Assembly (NCBI GenBank): GCA_049323275.1
Contig: JBMOOM010000053.1
Coordinates: forward strand, 26,205-90,204
DNA: 64,000 bases
Direction: 5' to 3'
DNA from: Taklimakanibacter sp049323275
GTDB lineage: Bacteria > Pseudomonadota > Alphaproteobacteria > Rhizobiales > Aestuariivirgaceae
The notes under the pieces were generated by a model that did no database searches, was not told the DNA's origin, and saw only the letters and a list, made by a program, of their open reading frames with translations. Position numbers and translations under genes: made by a program. How positions within the stretch are numbered: the stretch's first letter is position 1; every line of letters begins with the position of its first letter. This document shows, one piece after another, positions 6,566-14,661 of this stretch.

Positions 6566-8926
6566 TCACGCGCCCTCCTCATTTACCGCGTGACGTTTCG
6601 GCCGCGCCTTGATCTGCAATTCCATCTGCTTCTGCCGCAGCCGCTCCATCTCGCGGAAGGCCTGGTTGCGTCCCGGCAGATACTGCTTCGGCCAGTTCTG
6701 CTCCCTGGCCCCGTACCAGGCCTGCGCCTGGTGGGCGAAATAGGGATTCCACAGATGCGGCCGCGCCAGCGCCACGAGATCGGCGCGCCTCGTATGAAGG
6801 ATCGTATTGACCTGGGCCGCTTCCGTGATGGCGCCCACCGCCATGGTCGCCATCTTCGGCACGTTGCGGATGGCTTCCGCGAAGGGCACCTGATACATGC
6901 GGCCATAGACGGGCTTCTGGTCGGGCACCGTCTGGCCGGAGGAAACATCGATCAGATCGCAGCCCGCGTCTCGGAACATCTCGGCGATGACGAAGAGATC
7001 GGCCTCGCCGATGCCGCCCTCCTTCCAGTCCGAGGCCGAGATGCGCACCGACATCGGCCGTTCTTCCGGCCAGGCCGCCCGCATCGCCGCGAAGACCTCG
7101 AGCGGAAAGCGCAGCCGGTTTCCGATGCTGCCGCCATAGTCGTCGCGGCGCTCATTGGTGAGCGGCGAGATGAACGAGCCGAAGAGATAGCCATGGGCGC
7201 AATGCAGTTCCAGCATGTCGAAGCCGGCCCGCGCCGCGCGCTGCGTCGCCGCGACGAATTCCGCTTTGATGCGGTCCATGCCGGCGCGGTCGAGCTCGGC
7301 CGGCCGTGCGCTGATCCCGTCGAAATAGGGAATGGCCGAGGCCGAGACCAGCGGCCAGTTGTCGTCCGCTTCGGCGATCGGATGATCGGCCGCCTCCCAG
7401 CCGAGCTGCGTCGAGCCCTTGCGGCCCGAATGGCCGAGCTGCATGCAGATCTTCGCATCCGACGAGCCATGGACGAAATCGACGATGCGCTTCCACTGCG
7501 CCTCCTGGTCGTCGCTCCACAGGCCGGGACAGCCGAGCGAGATGCGGGCATCGGGCGAGGGGCAGGTCATCTCGGCAAAAATGAGTCCCATGCCGCCCAG
7601 GGCGTGCGAGCAATAATGCACGAAATGCCAGTCGGTGAGATTGCCGTCGCGGTCGGCGGAATACTGCGCCATCGGCGACATCACCACCCGGTTCGCCACT
7701 TCCATGTCGCGCAGGCGGAACTTGGTGAACATCGGCGTCGGCCGCGATGCGCGATAGTCATAGCCGGTCTCGCGGAAATAGCGCTCATACCATTCGCTGT
7801 CGGCCTTGGCGACGAAGGCGGGATCGCGCACGAGCAGATTGTCATAGGTGATGGTCTTGGCCCGACACATGACCACCATGGCGAATTGCATCGGCTCCAT
7901 GTCGAAGGAGCGCTTCATATGCTCGAACCAGGCGAGCGACACATCGGCATTGTGCTGCACGACCTGGCAGGGCACGCGCCGCGCCGCGTCATAGGCGGCG
8001 AAGGCCGCCTTCACGTCGGTGGCCGCGTGCTTCACCACGGCGTCGGAAAGGCCGATGGCGCATTCCATCGCGAGCTTGGTGCCGGACCCGATGGAGAAAT
8101 GCGCCGAGGCCTTGGCATCGCCCAGCAGCACGATGTTCTTGTGGCTCCAGTTTTCGCAGAAGATGCGCGGGAAACGCCGCCAGAACGACCGGTTGAGCAG
8201 CAGCGGATGACCTTCCAGTTCATCCTTGTAGAGCGCCTCGAGCTTGGTCCTCGAATCCTGCTCGTCAGTCTCCTTGAAGCCGTGGCCTTGCCAGCAGGCC
8301 TCGTCCATTTCGAAAACCCAGGTCGATTTGCCTTTTTCATATTGATAGGTATGGGCGCAGATGACGCCATGCGGCGTCTGCTTGAAGAAATAATTGAACT
8401 CGCCCATCGGCCGGGTCGAGCCCATCCAGCAGAAGCGATTGGCCTTGACCGAGACGGCCGGCTTGAAGTGTTCCTTGTAATGGTCGCGGATGACCGAATT
8501 GATGCCGTCGGCAGCCACCACGATATCGGCCGACGAGCAGAGCTGCTCGATCTCCTCCGGATCGATGCGGCGGCTGAAGGTCAGTCCGACACCTTCCTCG
8601 CGGCAGCGCGCATGCAGCAGATTCAGCAAGGTCATGCGCGACAGGCCGCAGAAGCCGTTGCCGCCGCAGCGCGCCTCATGGCCCTTGTAGTGGATGGCGA
8701 CATCGTCCCAGTAGGCGAATTTCTCGCGGATGCGCTCATAGGACGGCGGATCGTGCGACAGGAACTCGTCGAGCGTATCGTCGGAGAAGACGACACCGAA
8801 ACCGAAAGTGTCGTCATCCCGATTCTGCTCGATCACCTCGATGTCCCATTGCGGCTTCGCCTTCTTGGTGAGAAGGGCGAAATAGAGGCCGCCGGGGCCG
8901 CCGCCGATCACCTTGATCCGCATCAT
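6566..8926 (-). CDS. Bifunctional FAD monooxygenase / Old Yellow Enzyme fusion, aminobenzoyl-CoA or salicylyl-CoA hydroxylase type
   Basis: A 786-residue fusion. Residues 1 to about 390 are an FAD aromatic hydroxylase with GGGPGG at the N-terminus and a VVAADGINS motif. From about residue 399 (MFTKFRLRD, then MSPMAQYSA) it is an Old Yellow Enzyme-type FMN reductase. This architecture is that of 2-aminobenzoyl-CoA monooxygenase/reductase and of proteins named salicylyl-CoA 5-hydroxylase/oxidoreductase, which hydroxylate and dearomatise an aryl-CoA. Tandem ATGs at 8926 and 8923 are both possible starts. No aryl-CoA ligase is in the window, so the substrate remains inferred. Confidence 0.85.
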   Translation of the reverse strand: MMRIKVIGGGPGGLYFALLTKKAKPQWDIEVIEQNRDDDTFGFGVVFSDDTLDEFLSHDPPSYERIREKFAYWDDVAIHYKGHEARCGGNGFCGLSRMTLLNLLHARCREEGVGLTFSRRIDPEEIEQLCSSADIVVAADGINSVIRDHYKEHFKPAVSVKANRFCWMGSTRPMGEFNYFFKQTPHGVICAHTYQYEKGKSTWVFEMDEACWQGHGFKETDEQDSRTKLEALYKDELEGHPLLLNRSFWRRFPRIFCENWSHKNIVLLGDAKASAHFSIGSGTKLAMECAIGLSDAVVKHAATDVKAAFAAYDAARRVPCQVVQHNADVSLAWFEHMKRSFDMEPMQFAMVVMCRAKTITYDNLLVRDPAFVAKADSEWYERYFRETGYDYRASRPTPMFTKFRLRDMEVANRVVMSPMAQYSADRDGNLTDWHFVHYCSHALGGMGLIFAEMTCPSPDARISLGCPGLWSDDQEAQWKRIVDFVHGSSDAKICMQLGHSGRKGSTQLGWEAADHPIAEADDNWPLVSASAIPYFDGISARPAELDRAGMDRIKAEFVAATQRAARAGFDMLELHCAHGYLFGSFISPLTNERRDDYGGSIGNRLRFPLEVFAAMRAAWPEERPMSVRISASDWKEGGIGEADLFVIAEMFRDAGCDLIDVSSGQTVPDQKPVYGRMYQVPFAEAIRNVPKMATMAVGAITEAAQVNTILHTRRADLVALARPHLWNPYFAHQAQAWYGAREQNWPKQYLPGRNQAFREMERLRQKQMELQIKARPKRHAVNEEGA

Positions 8927-8934
8927 TGGTCTCG

Positions 8935-9528
8935 CTATTTCGCCGGATCCTTGGGCGACCATAACACAGGGCCGCCCTCCTTCTCATAGGCCATGCCCTT
9001 GGGATAGCTGATGAGCTCGAATTGCAGGCCCCAGGGCGCCATGAAATAGAGGATCGACTGGCCGGCGGCCGGCCCCTGATCGACCGGCAAGGGCCCCATC
9101 ATGGTGCGCACATTGTTGGCCTTGAGATAATCGGCGGCGGCCTTGATATCGTCGACATAGAAGGCGATGTGATAGCCGCCGATATCGCTGTTCTTCGGCT
9201 TGGCGTCCTTCTGGTCGGGCGAGGAATACTGGAAGAGCTCGATATTCGAGCCATAGCCGCAGCGCACCAGCGAGATCTGCTCGATCTTGGCGCGCGGATG
9301 GACGTCGAGCAGATCCTGCATGAAATTGCCCTTGTCGTCGGAGAAGGGCCCGAAGGTCATCGCATGCTGGCAGCCCAGCACATTGGTGAAGAAGTCGAGC
9401 GCCTGCTTGATGTCGGGCACCGTGACGCCGGTATGGTCATGGCCGCGCAGGCCCGGAACGGATCCGGCCAGTGCGGGTGCTGCGAGACAAAGGCTGAGCG
9501 ACAACGACGCGACAAATTTCTTCAGCAT
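8935..9528 (-). CDS. Secreted VOC-family (glyoxalase/dioxygenase fold) protein
   Basis: A 197-residue protein with a clear signal peptide (MLKKFVASLSLSLCLAAPALA) followed by one vicinal-oxygen-chelate module. HDHTGVTVPD and an ELFQYSS-like strand match the metal-binding strands of glyoxalase/bleomycin-resistance proteins. The start at 9528 is chosen for its GAGGAAC site and signal sequence. An upstream in-frame start would bury the signal peptide. A periplasmic location is unusual for a VOC enzyme. It is first in the operon with the monooxygenase fusion and RidA. Its substrate is unknown. Confidence 0.75.
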   Translation of the reverse strand: MLKKFVASLSLSLCLAAPALAGSVPGLRGHDHTGVTVPDIKQALDFFTNVLGCQHAMTFGPFSDDKGNFMQDLLDVHPRAKIEQISLVRCGYGSNIELFQYSSPDQKDAKPKNSDIGGYHIAFYVDDIKAAADYLKANNVRTMMGPLPVDQGPAAGQSILYFMAPWGLQFELISYPKGMAYEKEGGPVLWSPKDPAK

Positions 9529-9594
9529 GTTGCGTTCCTCCGGGACGGGCCGGTGCCTTGCCGGGTCCGGTGTCTTCTGAAGCGGCACCTGAAA

Positions 9595-9614
9595 TTACTA
9601 TAGAACTAAACTAA
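9595..9614 (-). promoter_or_regulatory. Candidate operator, TTAGTTTAG-type motif
   Basis: On the minus strand the sequence reads TTAGTTTAGTTCTATAGTA. It lies about 70-85 bases upstream of the VOC gene start. A matching 19-base sequence (16 identical positions) occurs at 23083-23101 before the peptide transporter gene. It could be a shared regulator site. Both copies were found by eye without a whole-window scan. Confidence 0.35.
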
Positions 9615-9654
9615 TTTCCCGACAATGCTATAGATATGAAGTAATTCAGCTCGC

Positions 9655-10239
9655 TCAAATGGAATACGTGCCGTAACTGATCTTGCCGAGCCATACCCAG
9701 AGCGCCAGCAATGGAGATGCGCCGGTGCGCATGGCGTGCTTCTGCCAGGGCATATGATGTACGAGGCCCGGACTCGGCGGAAGAAAAGGCTCGCTTTCAT
9801 CGAGCTGCCATTCGGCCGATCCGTCCAGCAGCAGATAAAGCTCCTCGGCGGCATGCGAATGCGGCGGGTAGAGACAATCCGGCGCCTGCAGATAGAGGCC
9901 AAACCGGCATTTTGTGCTGACAACCGGTCCCTCCGGCCCGACCAACTCGGCATAGGCATTGCGGCCCTTGATCGCTGCCGGCAGGGAGAAGCCGCCATCG
10001 GTCCAGGGCAGACCTGCCAGCTCATGCCGCATCGCGACGGACGGCAAATGGCTGAGAACGGACAATGCCTGCGGCGGGTCAGCCGGCCTTCCGGGGACAG
10101 CCGCGCGCATCAGCTTCGCCGCCTCGATGGCTCGCGCATTGCCGGTGACGCGATAAAGATCGGCCGCCCACCCGATCAGGCCCGGCAAATTTACTGGAAC
10201 CACCACCGCTCCGGGAATTTCAGGCCATCGAGGTCCCAT
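9655..10239 (-). CDS. Cupin, DMSP-lyase-like (DddL/DddQ family candidate)
   Basis: Up to 194 residues ending in a cupin. HSHAAEELY (residues 127-135) gives His129, Glu133 and Tyr135, and a further His168 lies in WQKHA. This His-x3-Glu-x-Tyr plus distal His pattern is what I recall of the DddQ/DddL/DddW dimethylsulfoniopropionate lyases, which release dimethylsulfide and acrylate. An N-terminal helical domain (about residues 15-80) also fits. The start is uncertain: ATG 10239 overlaps the upstream gene by 49 bases, and a GTG near 10203 is possible. It follows a solute-binding protein gene. Another cupin lyase or isomerase role cannot be excluded. Confidence 0.6.
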   Translation of the reverse strand: MGPRWPEIPGAVVVPVNLPGLIGWAADLYRVTGNARAIEAAKLMRAAVPGRPADPPQALSVLSHLPSVAMRHELAGLPWTDGGFSLPAAIKGRNAYAELVGPEGPVVSTKCRFGLYLQAPDCLYPPHSHAAEELYLLLDGSAEWQLDESEPFLPPSPGLVHHMPWQKHAMRTGASPLLALWVWLGKISYGTYSI

Positions 10240-11774
10240 TCGGCCGAGATTTCGGGCGCATGCGCGACCTTGTCGGACATCGCGAAGACGAAATTCGCGA
10301 ACATCGGGATGACCGCGCCGCCATCGTCGCGCACCAGGCGCTGCATCTCGCCATACATGGCCCGGCGCTTGGGTTCGTCGAGTTCGATCCGCGCCTGCTG
10401 CAGCAGCGCGTTGAAGCGCTCATTGTTCCAATGCGTGTCGTTCCACGGGACGCCGGCCGCATAGGCGGTCGAGAACATCCAGTCCTCGGTCGGCCGGCCG
10501 CCCCAATAGACCGCGGCGAAGGACTTCTTGAGCCAGACATTGGTCCAGTAGCCGTCATCGGGCTCGCGCACGATATCGAGCGTGATGCCGGCCTTGGCCG
10601 CCTTGTCGGCGAACAGCGCCCCGGCATCGACGGCGCCGGCGAAAGCGGCATCGGCGACGCTCAGCGAGACCTTCAGGTTTTCATGTCCCGCTTTCCTGAG
10701 CAGCGAGCGCGCCTGGTCGGGATCATACTGGCGCTGCTCGAGATCGCTGGCGAAATAGCGGTTGAACTTGCCGATCGGATGGTCGTTGCCCAGATAGCCG
10801 TAGCCCGTGAGGATCTTGTCGATCAGTTCCTGGCGGTCGATCGCCAGCTTGAGCGCCAGCCTGACATCGCGATTGTCGAAGGGCGCCACATCGCTCTGCA
10901 TGGCGAAGGAATAATGCTGCGTGCCGGACGCCTGCTCGATGCGGATGGCGGGATTGCGCTTGAGGAGACCGACCGTCTTGAGGTCGCAGCGGTCCATCAC
11001 ATCGATATCTCCGGCGACCAGCGCATTGGTGCGCGCATTGACGTCGACGATCGACATCAGCTCGACCTCGTCGAAATGGCCGCGGCCTTCCTTCCAGTAA
11101 TTGGCGTGACGCTTGAGCGCGGCGCGCTGGCCCGGCTCGAAGCCGGCGAGCGCATAGGCGCCGGTTCCGGCGCCCGACGCCCAGTCGATCTTGCCCTCAG
11201 GCGTCGCCGGGCAGATCGGCAGATGGAAATCGGAGAGGATGAAGGGGAAATCGGCATTGCCGCCCGTGAGCGTGAAGGTGATGGCCAGCGGCCCGTCGGC
11301 CTTGAGGTCGGCGATCCCGGCGACGATGCCCTTGGCGCCCGAGGTGCTGCCGTCGCCCCTGTGATGGTTGATCGAGGCGACGACATCGTCGCTCGAGAAG
11401 CTCTTGCCATTGTGGAACTGGATGCCCGTACGCAACTTGAACCGCCAGGTCTTGGCATCGGCGCTGGGCTCCCAGGATTCCGCCAGCTCGCCGACGAGGT
11501 CGCCTTTCGGACCGACCTCGGTGAGACGGTTATAGACGCTGTTGCCGACGGTCTGGGTGAAGCCGTTTTCATAAGTCGCCGGATCGAGAATGTCGGTCGT
11601 CGAGCCATGGGCAAGACCGGCGCGCAGCTTTCCACCCTTTTTGGGCTCGGCCTTGGCGCGGCCCGACCAGAGTAACTGCGCCGAAGCGAGGCTCATCCCC
11701 GCGCCCAGGGCGACTTTCATGAAATCCCGCCGTCCGAGCCCCTTCAAGGCCGCTTCCCTTGGCTTGTTCGACAT
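10191..11774 (-). CDS. Tat-exported family 5 (peptide/nickel type) solute-binding protein, orphan
   Basis: A 527-residue periplasmic solute-binding protein of the oligopeptide/dipeptide/nickel class (SBP_bac_5). The N-terminus GRRDFMKVALG, with Arg15 and Arg16, is a twin-arginine signal. The ATG at 11774 was chosen for it, because the frame is open 39 codons further into the promoter region. No permease or ATPase follows. The next gene is a DMSP-lyase-like cupin, and a LysR regulator is divergent. The protein may deliver substrate to a transporter encoded elsewhere, for example the one at 23-28 kb. The ligand is unknown. Confidence 0.85.
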   Translation of the reverse strand: MSNKPREAALKGLGRRDFMKVALGAGMSLASAQLLWSGRAKAEPKKGGKLRAGLAHGSTTDILDPATYENGFTQTVGNSVYNRLTEVGPKGDLVGELAESWEPSADAKTWRFKLRTGIQFHNGKSFSSDDVVASINHHRGDGSTSGAKGIVAGIADLKADGPLAITFTLTGGNADFPFILSDFHLPICPATPEGKIDWASGAGTGAYALAGFEPGQRAALKRHANYWKEGRGHFDEVELMSIVDVNARTNALVAGDIDVMDRCDLKTVGLLKRNPAIRIEQASGTQHYSFAMQSDVAPFDNRDVRLALKLAIDRQELIDKILTGYGYLGNDHPIGKFNRYFASDLEQRQYDPDQARSLLRKAGHENLKVSLSVADAAFAGAVDAGALFADKAAKAGITLDIVREPDDGYWTNVWLKKSFAAVYWGGRPTEDWMFSTAYAAGVPWNDTHWNNERFNALLQQARIELDEPKRRAMYGEMQRLVRDDGGAVIPMFANFVFAMSDKVAHAPEISAEWDLDGLKFPERWWFQ

Positions 11775-11852
11775 GATGCGATCCTTAACTCTTGTTGCGG
11801 GTCCTAGGCTGACGGAATCCGCGGCCGGGTCAAACGATGGTATTTCACGTCG

Positions 11853-11871
11853 ACATGAGTCAAACTCATGT
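11853..11871. promoter_or_regulatory. Candidate LysR operator (inverted repeat)
   Basis: ACATGAGT (11853-11860) and ACTCATGT (11864-11871) form perfect 8-bp arms around CAA, in the 119-base divergent promoter between the solute-binding protein gene and the LysR gene. Position and symmetry suit the binding site of the adjacent regulator, although LysR sites more often show a T-N11-A core. Confidence 0.5.
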
Positions 11872-11893
11872 ACCGCCCACATGAACGGCACAC

Positions 11894-12790
11894 ATGTCGC
11901 AACGACGCGTCCTCCCCTACCTCGCCGGCCTGCGGACTTTCGAGACCGTCGCGCGGCATGGCAGCTTTCGCCGGGCGGCGACGGAGCTGAACGTGACCGA
12001 ATCGGCCGTCAGCCATCAGATCGCCGCGCTCGAAACCTCTCTCGACACCAAGCTCTTCATCCGCCAGCCCGGCGGCGTGAAGCTCAGCGCGTCGGGCGAG
12101 ATCCTGATCCCCTTCATGCGCGAAGCCTTCGACCAGATCGAGAACGGCACCGCTCTGTTGCGGCGCGATCAGGGCGAAGGCGGCCTGACCCTGCAGATCT
12201 ATGTCACCTTGGCGGTGCGCTGGCTCATTCCGCGCCTGCATCGTTTCCGCGACGCGCATCCCGACATCCGGCTCGCCATCGATTCGAGCCTGATGGACTG
12301 GGATTTCGTGCCGAAGGCGGCCGACATGGCGATCGTCTATGCCCAGGCGCCGAAGCGGGCGGGCATAGACTATGTTCACCTCTTCGAGACGCCTCTCGTT
12401 CTCGTGGCCAATCCCAAGCTCGGCCGAAAGATCGCCAAGGCCAGAGACCTTTCGAAAATGGTGGCCCTCGAAGTATCGAGCGCGCCGGATGATCTCGAAA
12501 CCTGGTTCGCCAGCGACCGCCGCCCGAGGCCCGTGAATGTCGAGAGATTCGACTCCTATCTCCTCGCCATCGAGGCCGCCATTGACGGCCTGGGTCTCAT
12601 GGTCGCGCCCGAGCTTCTGGTGCACAGCGACATTCTTGCCGGCAAGCTGGTCGAGCCCATGACGATGAAGGTGTCACAGCCCGGCGGCTGGTATCTGGCG
12701 TATCTCAGCCGGAAACGTAACGACCGGCGCATCCAGGCTTTCCGAAGATGGATCGTGGAGGAGATTCGCGGCGGCCAAGGCAAGCTATAG
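11894..12790 (+). CDS. LysR-family transcriptional regulator, GcvA-like
   Basis: A 298-residue LysR regulator. The N-terminal winged helix-turn-helix covers about residues 8-67 (FETVARHGSFRRAATELNV, then SHQIAALE). The C-terminal part is the periplasmic-binding-like effector domain. The sequence style resembles GcvA-type regulators. It is divergent from the solute-binding protein and cupin genes, so it most likely controls that pair and itself, with a lyase substrate or product as coinducer. The effector is not predictable. Confidence 0.88.
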   Translation: MSQRRVLPYLAGLRTFETVARHGSFRRAATELNVTESAVSHQIAALETSLDTKLFIRQPGGVKLSASGEILIPFMREAFDQIENGTALLRRDQGEGGLTLQIYVTLAVRWLIPRLHRFRDAHPDIRLAIDSSLMDWDFVPKAADMAIVYAQAPKRAGIDYVHLFETPLVLVANPKLGRKIAKARDLSKMVALEVSSAPDDLETWFASDRRPRPVNVERFDSYLLAIEAAIDGLGLMVAPELLVHSDILAGKLVEPMTMKVSQPGGWYLAYLSRKRNDRRIQAFRRWIVEEIRGGQGKL

Positions 12791-13101
12791 GCTCCCTTGC
12801 AGTCGCGCACGCAATCATGGAATTTGGGAAATTCCATTCTGGAAGAATGCACATGAGATCCGCCTGTCCGGCGAAAAGCTCCTACTCGACGGATCGCGGT
12901 TAGCTAAGTTATTGAAATTGCTGAGAGCCAGCATTCTTGCGAGGGATTTCTCTGCAATTGCGAGCAAAGCCCTGTAATCCGAGGTCCACATGGTGGCGGG
13001 CGAGCCACCTCGTGGGAGTTAAAATCCTGGCCTGATTCACTCCTTTCTGCTTACCATTACCTAATGGCAATTAACCTTGTACTTTTCAAATATTGACTTA
13101 T
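12791..13101. other. Left junction of the AT-richer island, no gene recognised
   Basis: About 310 bases with no plausible gene. A short GGAATTTGGGAAATTCC symmetry lies near 12819-12835. The main content is the left copy of a diverged direct repeat (about 12885-12978). Base composition becomes AT-richer towards 13100. The promoter of the following three-gene unit should be near 13030-13095, where TTGTAC and TATTGA-like hexamers occur. Confidence 0.5.
12885..12978 (+). repeat. Left copy of diverged direct repeat flanking the island
   Basis: Three landmarks in order, CTCGACGG (12885), TTGAAAT (12912) and CCCTGTA (12970), are repeated at 14558, 14586 and 14644. The spacings are 27 and 58 bases here and 28 and 58 bases in the other copy. 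Bases between the landmarks are partly conserved, so this is an old direct repeat of about 95 bases. Confidence 0.6.
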
Positions 13102-13614
13102 ATGTCAATCGACGATCTTATTCGCGATCGGGTGGCGAGGAAGATGCTCTTCCCCTTGCTTCCGAAGGCAAAGGGGTCGCCGATCAGACGAGCAATGTTT
13201 GTCGACGAGAACCTACAGGCCGTTTTGGATTCACCTATTGGAACCGCCGAATGGGAACAGCGCGTCGCAAGCTTGAGGGCCGATCTCGAAGCGTTTGTCA
13301 CGCTGAAAGACATCGGCCCGAAGTACCTCTTTCTCCTCTACCCCGGGACAAAGGGTGTCTGGGAAATTCGAAGCGTCCAAGAGGAGCCCTCCGTTCGAGT
13401 CCTTGGTCTCTTCGCCGCAAGGGACGTATTCGTAGCGACCAACTATGCCCTTCGAGAAGATCTTGGCGCATGGCAGTCAAGAGCATGGAAAGACGTCAAA
13501 CTCACGGCATGGGCAAGGTGGCGCATTCACCTGCATACCTATCAACCTATAATTACCAACGATGTTCACGCAGTTGTATCAGGAGCGGTCAATGGCAAAT
13601 ATTTTAAAGGATAA
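13102..13614 (+). CDS. RelE/Gp49-like toxin candidate of a type II toxin-antitoxin pair
   Basis: About 170 residues, starting at ATG 13102 or possibly a later ATG, since no clear ribosome-binding site is seen. The central part (GVWEIRSVQEEPSVRVLGLF, then an AARDVFVATNYALREDLG-like strand and helix) resembles the RelE/ParE/HigB fold of Gp49-type toxins, where a W/E-I-R strand and a later R-V strand carry basic residues. The N-terminal 60 residues are extra compared with small RelE toxins. A DNA-binding XRE gene overlaps its 3' end. Codon use is visibly AT-richer than neighbours, suggesting transfer. mRNA interferase activity is inferred only. Confidence 0.5.
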   Translation: MSIDDLIRDRVARKMLFPLLPKAKGSPIRRAMFVDENLQAVLDSPIGTAEWEQRVASLRADLEAFVTLKDIGPKYLFLLYPGTKGVWEIRSVQEEPSVRVLGLFAARDVFVATNYALREDLGAWQSRAWKDVKLTAWARWRIHLHTYQPIITNDVHAVVSGAVNGKYFKG

Positions 13615-13999
13615 GGCGATCCCTGAGCGTGATCTGCACTATTATCGTCAGCGCCTTAAGAACAGGATTCATTCTGATATTGCCGGCCTTTTCAACGATG
13701 AGGCTGAACGTAAGGGGCTTACCAAAAAGGATATCGCTGAGCGCTTATCACGAGACCCAGGACAGATTACACGCTGGCTTACAACTCCAACAAACCTCAC
13801 ACTCGAAACAATTAGCGACTTGCTATTAGCAATGGACGCAGATTTGGAGACCCGAGCACTCCCATTTGATCACGTACTTCCTGCAAATGAAGTTCATCCG
13901 CTAATTGCCAAGGTCATTGATTCAGCGCAGCCAGTAACGCAGCGAACTGGTGCCCGATCAAATGCAAAGGCCCGTTTCGAGATGGTCGGCGTCAAATGA
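13592..13999 (+). CDS. XRE-family helix-turn-helix protein, antitoxin candidate
   Basis: A 135-residue protein with an XRE-type helix-turn-helix at about residues 40-80 (TKKDIAERLSRDPGQITRWL). ATG 13592 is preceded by CAGGAGCGGTCA. It overlaps the end of the preceding gene by 23 bases, the usual coupling in toxin-antitoxin pairs with the toxin gene first (HigBA-like order). The C-terminal 50 residues look disordered and could wrap the toxin. It probably represses its own promoter. It could also be a plain phage-type repressor. Confidence 0.65.
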   Translation: MANILKDKAIPERDLHYYRQRLKNRIHSDIAGLFNDEAERKGLTKKDIAERLSRDPGQITRWLTTPTNLTLETISDLLLAMDADLETRALPFDHVLPANEVHPLIAKVIDSAQPVTQRTGARSNAKARFEMVGVK

Positions 14000-14427
14000 A
14001 GTCAAGGGAACTACGGATTGGCAACGTTTTACTGTGCGAAGAGATCCGTCACGAGCACAATGGAAAGCTTATGCTAATTGGAGTGTATGTCGGCGATGTT
14101 ATTGTTGCCTCGTTTCCAGCCAACTTAAGACTGCAATACTACGTCGAATACTTACCCGACAGGGTTGGCTCCGAGGAAATCTTTTTCAAGTTTTACAACA
14201 GTGCAGACAAAGGCGAGATGAAGATCAAAGCTTCCGTCGAAGTATTTGAACCTTCTGTGATAGCCGATATCAATCCTCCTCAAGTGACCGTGACAGTTTC
14301 CGAAGAATCAACCCTGGATCTCTCCATCTCCTTGGACGGAGAGACGTGGAAGCTGATTTCCAGTAAGCGCGTCATACGTGGTGAACTTCCGAACGCGCCT
14401 CCCGTGGCTCTTTCCAAGCCAAAGTAA
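13996..14427 (+). CDS. Third island protein, DUF6941-like beta-rich hypothetical
   Basis: A 143-residue protein joined to the XRE gene by an ATGA overlap. The N-terminus (IGNVLLCEEIRHEHNGKLML, then IGVYVGDVIV) has the pattern I associate with DUF6941-type proteins (…DDVR.E.NGKL.L.GVY…). Below that is a long beta-rich segment reminiscent of an immunoglobulin-like sandwich. No catalytic motif, signal peptide or membrane segment is visible. Tight coupling implies it works with the toxin-antitoxin-like pair. The family assignment is from memory and tentative. Confidence 0.5.
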   Translation: MKSRELRIGNVLLCEEIRHEHNGKLMLIGVYVGDVIVASFPANLRLQYYVEYLPDRVGSEEIFFKFYNSADKGEMKIKASVEVFEPSVIADINPPQVTVTVSEESTLDLSISLDGETWKLISSKRVIRGELPNAPPVALSKPK

Positions 14428-14557
14428 ATGAGCGGACCATGCCGCTTTGCCTCCAACACTTCTGGAGGCCCATTGCGAAACACCACCTGCGCAGATTGGA
14501 TTAATGGGGAATGAAGTACTCGTGGAGCGAAAGCAGCTTGAGCCGCAGATTTCCCTG

Positions 14558-14656
14558 CTCGACGGCTCGCAAAGACACTAACTAATTGAAATCGTTGGAG
14601 GCAGCTCGCTTTTTTCGAAATTTCCCTGTATTTGCCTGTAAATCCCTGTATCCGGC
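14558..14656 (+). repeat. Right copy of diverged direct repeat flanking the island
   Basis: The right-hand partner of 12885-12978, with CTCGACGG, TTGAAAT and CCCTGTA landmarks at matching spacing. It additionally contains three TCCCTGTA/GCCTGTA units in a row (14622-14650). It ends just before the stop codon of the minus-strand iorB-like gene. The remaining bases 14428-14557 show no gene. Confidence 0.6.
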
Positions 14657-14661
14657 CTCTT

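Noticed and set aside
6500..8989. 829-residue open frame on the plus strand
   Set aside because: It is antisense to the monooxygenase/OYE fusion, without start signals or domains. The minus-strand gene has clear flavoenzyme motifs.
13077..13607. Alternative 176-residue frame through the toxin candidate
   Set aside because: It lacks any RelE-like pattern and overlaps the better-supported frame completely. The overlapping XRE gene fits coupling to the latter.
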